Below are positions 6,201 to 8,443 of a stretch of DNA of 8,443 bases, piece after piece. Where the stretch lies: contig JBOHCG010000338.1 of the NCBI GenBank assembly GCA_050698735.1, positions 1-8,443 of the forward strand. Direction: 5' to 3'. Positions within the stretch are counted from its first letter, which is position 1, and every line of letters starts with the position of its first letter. The notes below the pieces were generated by a model that saw nothing but the letters and a program-made list of their open reading frames with translations, searched no databases and had not been told where the DNA came from. Source of the stretch: Palsa-504 sp050698735 (GTDB lineage: Bacteria; Actinomycetota; Actinomycetes; Streptosporangiales; Streptosporangiaceae). A program made the position numbers and the translations under genes.

Positions 6201-6392
6201 TCAGGGTGCGGCTTGCAGCCTGGCGGTATCCGCTGCGGCACCGAGCCAGGCATAGATCTCCGTCGCCGCGGTGCGGGTGGCCGCGGCCCGCTCGCCGTCC
6301 CCGGCGCGGGCGAACTCCGCCGCAGCCGATTCCAGCGCCGCCGCCCGCGGCAGCGGCCAATCGGCCTCGGCGTAACGATCCGCCGCGGCGAG
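6201..6392 (-). pseudogene. C-terminal remnant of a helical-repeat (TPR-like) protein, perhaps a LuxR-type regulator
   Basis: On the minus strand, ending at a TGA at 6201-6203, an open frame reads LLAAADRYAEADWPLPRAAA, then ESAAAEFARAGDGERAA and ATEIYAWLGAAADTARLQAAP. The Ala-rich helix pattern ending in YxxLGAxxDxARL resembles the last tetratricopeptide-like helices of large LuxR/AfsR-type regulators or related ATPases in actinobacteria. No start, DNA-binding domain or ATPase motif accompanies it. Upstream of about 6392 the frame loses this character and the plus strand becomes recognisable cyclase sequence, so the two remnants abut. It could be a chance Ala-rich reading frame, but the helix periodicity and the natural-looking end argue for a true fragment. 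Confidence 0.55.
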
Positions 6393-6393
6393 C

Positions 6394-6531
6394 AGCCTGC
6401 AGCTTGAGGACCTGGCGGCGGCGTGTGCCGAGCAGGGGCGGTTCGAGTTCATGGTGGTGGGGCTGCCGCTGCGGCTGCCCGGCGGGACCGGGTCGCCGTG
6501 GAATCCGATCGCTATTTTCTTACCGTTTTGA
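6394..6531 (+). pseudogene. C-terminal remnant of a cyclase-family (Pfam Cyclase) protein
   Basis: About 45 codons ending in a TGA at 6529-6531 read LQLEDLAAACAEQGRFEFMV, then VGLPLRLPGGTGSPWNPIAI. This fits the conserved end of the metal-dependent cyclase/kynurenine-formamidase-like family, where a helix and an EF strand are followed by GxTGSPxNPIAI. Full members are about 220-320 residues, so more than 80 percent is missing, including the HxGTHxD metal site. Homology starts at about 6394, where the opposite-strand remnant ends. The stop is followed at once by GGGAGG and the truncated SDR gene, which suggests that these were once consecutive genes of one operon. Confidence 0.65.
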
Positions 6532-6546
6532 GGGAGGTCGTGTTAC

Positions 6547-6993
6547 GTGATGCGGCTGTTCGAGACCAACGTGCGCGGCACCTGGGTGGTCTGCACGGAG
6601 GGCGCGAAGCAGATGATCCGCGAGGGCCACGGCGGCGCGATCTGCGGCGTCAGCTCGATCTCCGCGCACGTGGGCGCGCCCTACCAGACCGCGTACTGCG
6701 GTACCAAGGGCGCGATCAGCATGCTGGCCAAGGCGCTCGGCTGCAACCTCGGAGAGCACGGCATCCGGGTCAACGCGGTCGAGCCCGGCTGGGTGACGAC
6801 GCCGATGAGCGCGCCGATGATGGAGGACCCGGCCGCGGTGAAGTACTACACCGACCGCATCGCCGTGCACCGGGCCGCCCAGCCATCGGAACTCGCCGCC
6901 ACGATCGCCTACCTGCTCTCCGACGACGCGAGCTACGTGACCTGCGCGACGCTGCTGGCCGACGGCGGCTTCATCGTGAACGCCGAGATGTGA
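6547..6993 (+). pseudogene. N-terminally truncated short-chain dehydrogenase/reductase (SDR)
   Basis: The 148 residues cover the C-terminal 60 percent of a classical SDR. The start, RLFETNVRGTWVVC, corresponds to the helix just after the family's NNAG motif. The catalytic Ser is S37 in SSIS, and Y50-K54 gives YxxxK (AYCGTKGAISML). Next come GIRVNAVEPGWVTTPM and a closing ATLLADGGFIV. The TGxxxGxG dinucleotide-binding motif and NNAG, about 90-100 residues, are absent, so the protein should not bind NAD(P). A GGGAGG nine bases before the GTG at 6547 means the stub may still be translated. Its stop overlaps the next start as TGATG. Classical members have about 250 residues. Calling it a pseudogene is an inference from the missing half. 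Confidence 0.82.
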
Positions 6994-7463
6994 TGGCTTC
7001 TGTTACGGCGGGCTTGCGGGATGCGCTGCGGCGGCCGCCGCCGCCGCTGCCGTACCACCCGCTGTTCCGGTTCTACGAGGGCGGCGCGCTGACCAGGTCG
7101 TTTCGCGGGCTGCCCGATCGGCCCGACGACTGGTGGCCGGAGGACTGGGTGGGCTCGTGCACCTGCGCGGGCAACGCCGATCCGGACGGGCGGGTCCAGG
7201 GCCTGAGCATGGTGGAGCTGCCGGGTGCCGGGCCGGTCACGCTGCGCAGTGTTGTCGAGGCATGGCCTGCGGAGATGCTGGGCTCCTCGTTTTCTGGCGA
7301 GGGGCAGACCGGGGTGCTGGTGAAGCTGCTGTCCCGTGTCGCACCCGGCGAAGATCGCGCTGCTCGCCTCGCTGGCCGCCCGGCGCCGGATCCTGGTCGC
7401 GGTCGACGAGGCGGCGAGGCGGCGAGGCGGCGAGGCGGCGAGGCGGCGAGGCGGCGAACGTGA
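6993..7463 (+). pseudogene. Truncated class I mannose-6-phosphate-isomerase-like gene (N-terminal third)
   Basis: The ATG at 6993 overlaps the SDR stop as TGATG, an intact original start. Residues 20-114 look like the N-terminus of class I phosphomannose isomerase-like proteins: PLFRFYEGGALTRSFRGLP, PDDWWPEDWVGSCTCAG, LSMVEL, and GQTGVLVKLLS just before the place where the HxH zinc site should begin. After about 7335 the frame enters sequence belonging to another gene and then the 8-bp repeat, giving a meaningless Arg/Gly/Ala tail to a TGA at 7461-7463. The family is about 300-400 residues, so metal-binding and catalytic parts are gone. It would have acted on a sugar phosphate, in line with the SorC-type regulator remnant. 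The family call is by motif impression without alignment. Confidence 0.68.
7408..7455 (+). repeat. Six perfect tandem copies of the octamer GAGGCGGC
   Basis: Six contiguous copies run from 7408 to 7455 and are flanked by GAC on the left and GAACG on the right. The unit is not a multiple of three, so each gain or loss would shift frame, although six copies (48 bp) are neutral. It lies exactly between two pieces of a DSD1-family gene that should be far apart, so it marks the deletion scar. Confidence 0.95.
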
Positions 7464-7609
7464 CGATCGCGGGGCACCCGCACACGTCGTTCAGGTTCGA
7501 CGAGGAGCATGGCATCTTCGCCGCGCCTGACGGGCTCTTCTCTGCGGATCGGCGACTCGGTCGCGCTAGTTCCCGGCTACTCCCCCACGACGGCCAACTG
7601 GTACGACGT

Positions 7610-7638
7610 CTACCACGTCGTCCGGGACGACGTGGTAG
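7610..7638. repeat. Perfect 13-bp inverted repeat with 3-base loop
   Basis: CTACCACGTCGTC (7610-7622) and its exact complement GACGACGTGGTAG (7626-7638) surround CGG. The hairpin is GC-rich and very stable. It falls in the YHVVRDDVVV codons of the DSD1-like remnant, so part of the symmetry comes from the Val/Asp codons, but 13 of 13 paired bases is notable. No T-run follows; a terminator role is unlikely but not excluded. Confidence 0.8.
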
Positions 7639-7724
7639 TTGACATCTGGCCCATCCTCCCCCGCGGCCCCGGCCACCACGGCCTGGCCGTCGGCTGAGCC
7701 CGCATCCGCGCCGGATTTGACGAC

Positions 7725-7771
7725 GACGATGGACCATCGTGGTTGCTGGGGGAATGACGATGGACCATCGT
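7725..7771. promoter_or_regulatory. Two copies of a 16-bp near-palindrome, 31 bp apart, in a convergent gap
   Basis: GACGATGGACCATCGT occurs at 7725-7740 and again at 7756-7771 without mismatch. Each copy has 7-bp arms ACGATGG and CCATCGT around a single A. The 31-bp spacing is about three helical turns, so paired protein dimers on one face of the DNA are plausible. The position is odd for an operator, being between a 3' remnant end and the 3' end of the transhydrogenase gene. The rest of the gap (7698-7826) shows no gene and no clear terminator. Confidence 0.6.
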
Positions 7772-7826
7772 TGTGGTAACTGGGTGGTCGCCTGGTGAGG
7801 CTTAAGAGGCTGGTGGGAGTGATGGG

Positions 7827-8443
7827 TCAGGAGAAGCGGGCGATCTGGCGCATCTTGTTCATGGCGTCCAGGGCGGCGACCTTGTAGGCCTCGGCCAGGG
7901 TGGGGTAGTTGAAGACGGCGTCGACCAGGTAGTCGATGGTGCCGCCGCAGCCCATGACGGCCTGGCCGATGTGGACAAGCTCGGTCGCGCCGGTGCCGAA
8001 CACGTGGACGCCGAGCAGCGTCCGGTGATCGAGCGAGACGAGCAGCTTCAGAACGCCGTACGAATCGCCCACGATCTGCCCGCGAGCCAGCTCGCGGTAG
8101 CGGGAGACGCCGACCTCGAAGGGGACGTTCTCGTGGGTGAGCTCTTCCTCGGTCCGCCCGACGAAGCTGATCTCCGGGATGCTGTAGATGCCGATCGGCT
8201 GCACCTTGTCCAGCCCGTGCAGCGTCTCGCCGCAGGCGTGGTACGCCGCGACCCTGCCCTGCTCCATCGAGGTGGCGGCAAGGGCGGGGAAGCCGATGAC
8301 GTCGCCGACCGCGTAGATGTGCGGCACCTCGGTGCGGAAGAAGTCATCGACCTTGATCCGGCCGCGCTTGTCGGCGGTCAGGCCGGCCGCCTCCAGGTTG
8401 AGGGCGTCGCTCGCGCCCTGGCGGCCAGCGGAGTACATGACCG
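7827..8443 (-). CDS. sthA: Soluble pyridine nucleotide transhydrogenase (SthA type), 5' end outside window
   Basis: The minus-strand frame is open to the right edge and ends at a TGA at 7827-7829. It gives about 205 C-terminal residues of a two-dinucleotide-binding-domain flavoprotein. Visible are the end of the NAD domain (MYSAGRQGASDALNLEAAGL), the second FAD-binding motif (TEVPHIYAVGDVIGFPALA, with the GD that contacts the FAD ribityl chain), SMEQGRVAAYHA, and the dimerisation domain with YSIPEISFVGRTEEEL, LGVHVFGTGATELVHIGQAV and YPTLAEAYKVAALDAMN. The dimerisation domain reads TLAEAYKVAA where dihydrolipoamide dehydrogenases have the HAHPTxSE His-Glu pair, and the spacing fits SthA/UdhA, which moves hydride between NADPH and NAD in the cytosol. 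E. coli SthA has 466 residues, so somewhat over half of the gene lies outside. The redox Cys region is not in view, so a related flavoprotein oxidoreductase cannot be wholly ruled out. Confidence 0.9.
   Translation of the reverse strand, partial: VMYSAGRQGASDALNLEAAGLTADKRGRIKVDDFFRTEVPHIYAVGDVIGFPALAATSMEQGRVAAYHACGETLHGLDKVQPIGIYSIPEISFVGRTEEELTHENVPFEVGVSRYRELARGQIVGDSYGVLKLLVSLDHRTLLGVHVFGTGATELVHIGQAVMGCGGTIDYLVDAVFNYPTLAEAYKVAALDAMNKMRQIARFS

Larger units (their letters stand above)
7336..7697 (+). pseudogene. Broken D-threonine aldolase / D-serine dehydratase-like (DSD1 family) gene
   Basis: Three pieces in three frames fit one family. First, frame 1 from 7339: SHPAKIALLASLAARRRILV then AVDEA, as in the alanine-racemase-fold barrel. 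Second, frame 2 from about 7457: NVTIAGHPHTSFRFDEEHGI, the barrel-to-cap EEHG motif. Third, frame 3 from about 7536: LRIGDSVALVPGYSPTTANW and YDVYHVVRDDVVVDIWPI then LPRG, the family's C-terminal metal-binding domain. The first and second pieces are separated only by the 8-bp repeat array, so some 200 or more residues are missing; the second and third differ by a frameshift near 7520-7540. The N-terminus with the PLP lysine is absent. Where the family has a metal-binding PxHxC or PxHxD, this copy has PGYSPT. The enzyme is clearly non-functional as it stands. Confidence 0.72.

Noticed and set aside
7408..7455. CRISPR-like array
   Set aside because: The octamers are contiguous with no spacers; it is a simple tandem repeat.
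5872..7826. Insertion sequence or transposase responsible for the debris
   Set aside because: No transposase motif, terminal inverted repeats or target-site duplication could be found; the deletions are seen but not their agent.
1..8443. tRNA, rRNA, riboswitch or CRISPR features
   Set aside because: I saw no tRNA-like cloverleaf, rRNA-like sequence or known riboswitch core on either strand by inspection.

Overview
The window is very GC-rich with strong G/C third-position bias, uses GTG starts and four-base start/stop overlaps, and carries an ECF sigma factor, an ArsR-ArsC fusion and a SthA-type transhydrogenase. This points to a high-GC actinobacterium (inference; no rRNA or other marker is present). 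The only AT-rich island is the operator/promoter region at about 3735-3780.

Left part (1-2583, minus strand): a gene for a small membrane protein, then a three-gene, translationally coupled operon. The operon encodes an ECF-type sigma factor, a 71-residue protein of unknown function and an MFS transporter that runs off the left edge. Overlaps are ATGA and GTGA. A sterol-desaturase-family di-iron membrane enzyme (2694-3653, minus) precedes these genes and is divergent from the metal-resistance pair.

Centre (3654-5871, plus strand): an ArsR-type repressor fused to a thioredoxin-type arsenate reductase, then a long-form, two-domain ChrA transporter two bases later. The fusion gene's promoter carries overlapping TTGAT/ATCAA dyads and may give a leaderless transcript. 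The reductase half keeps every catalytic residue at the classical spacing, while the repressor half lacks the classical CxC arsenic sensor.

Right part (5872-7697): a gene graveyard. Directly after chrA lie the tail of a SorC-type sugar-responsive regulator, the tail of a helical-repeat protein on the opposite strand, the tail of a cyclase-family protein, an SDR lacking its Rossmann N-terminus, the first third of a class I mannose-6-phosphate-isomerase-like protein, and two pieces of a D-threonine aldolase/D-serine dehydratase-like protein. A six-copy 8-bp tandem repeat sits at the scar between the last two pieces. This looks like a collapsed carbohydrate/amino-acid catabolic locus.

Right end (7827-8443, minus strand): the C-terminal part of a SthA-type soluble pyridine nucleotide transhydrogenase. 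The convergent gap before it holds two copies of a 16-bp near-palindrome, 31 bp apart.

No wholly new system is evident. The best candidates for follow-up are the ArsR-ArsC/ChrA pairing, the sigma/71-residue protein/MFS operon, the debris field with its repeat scar, and the paired dyads at 7725-7771.
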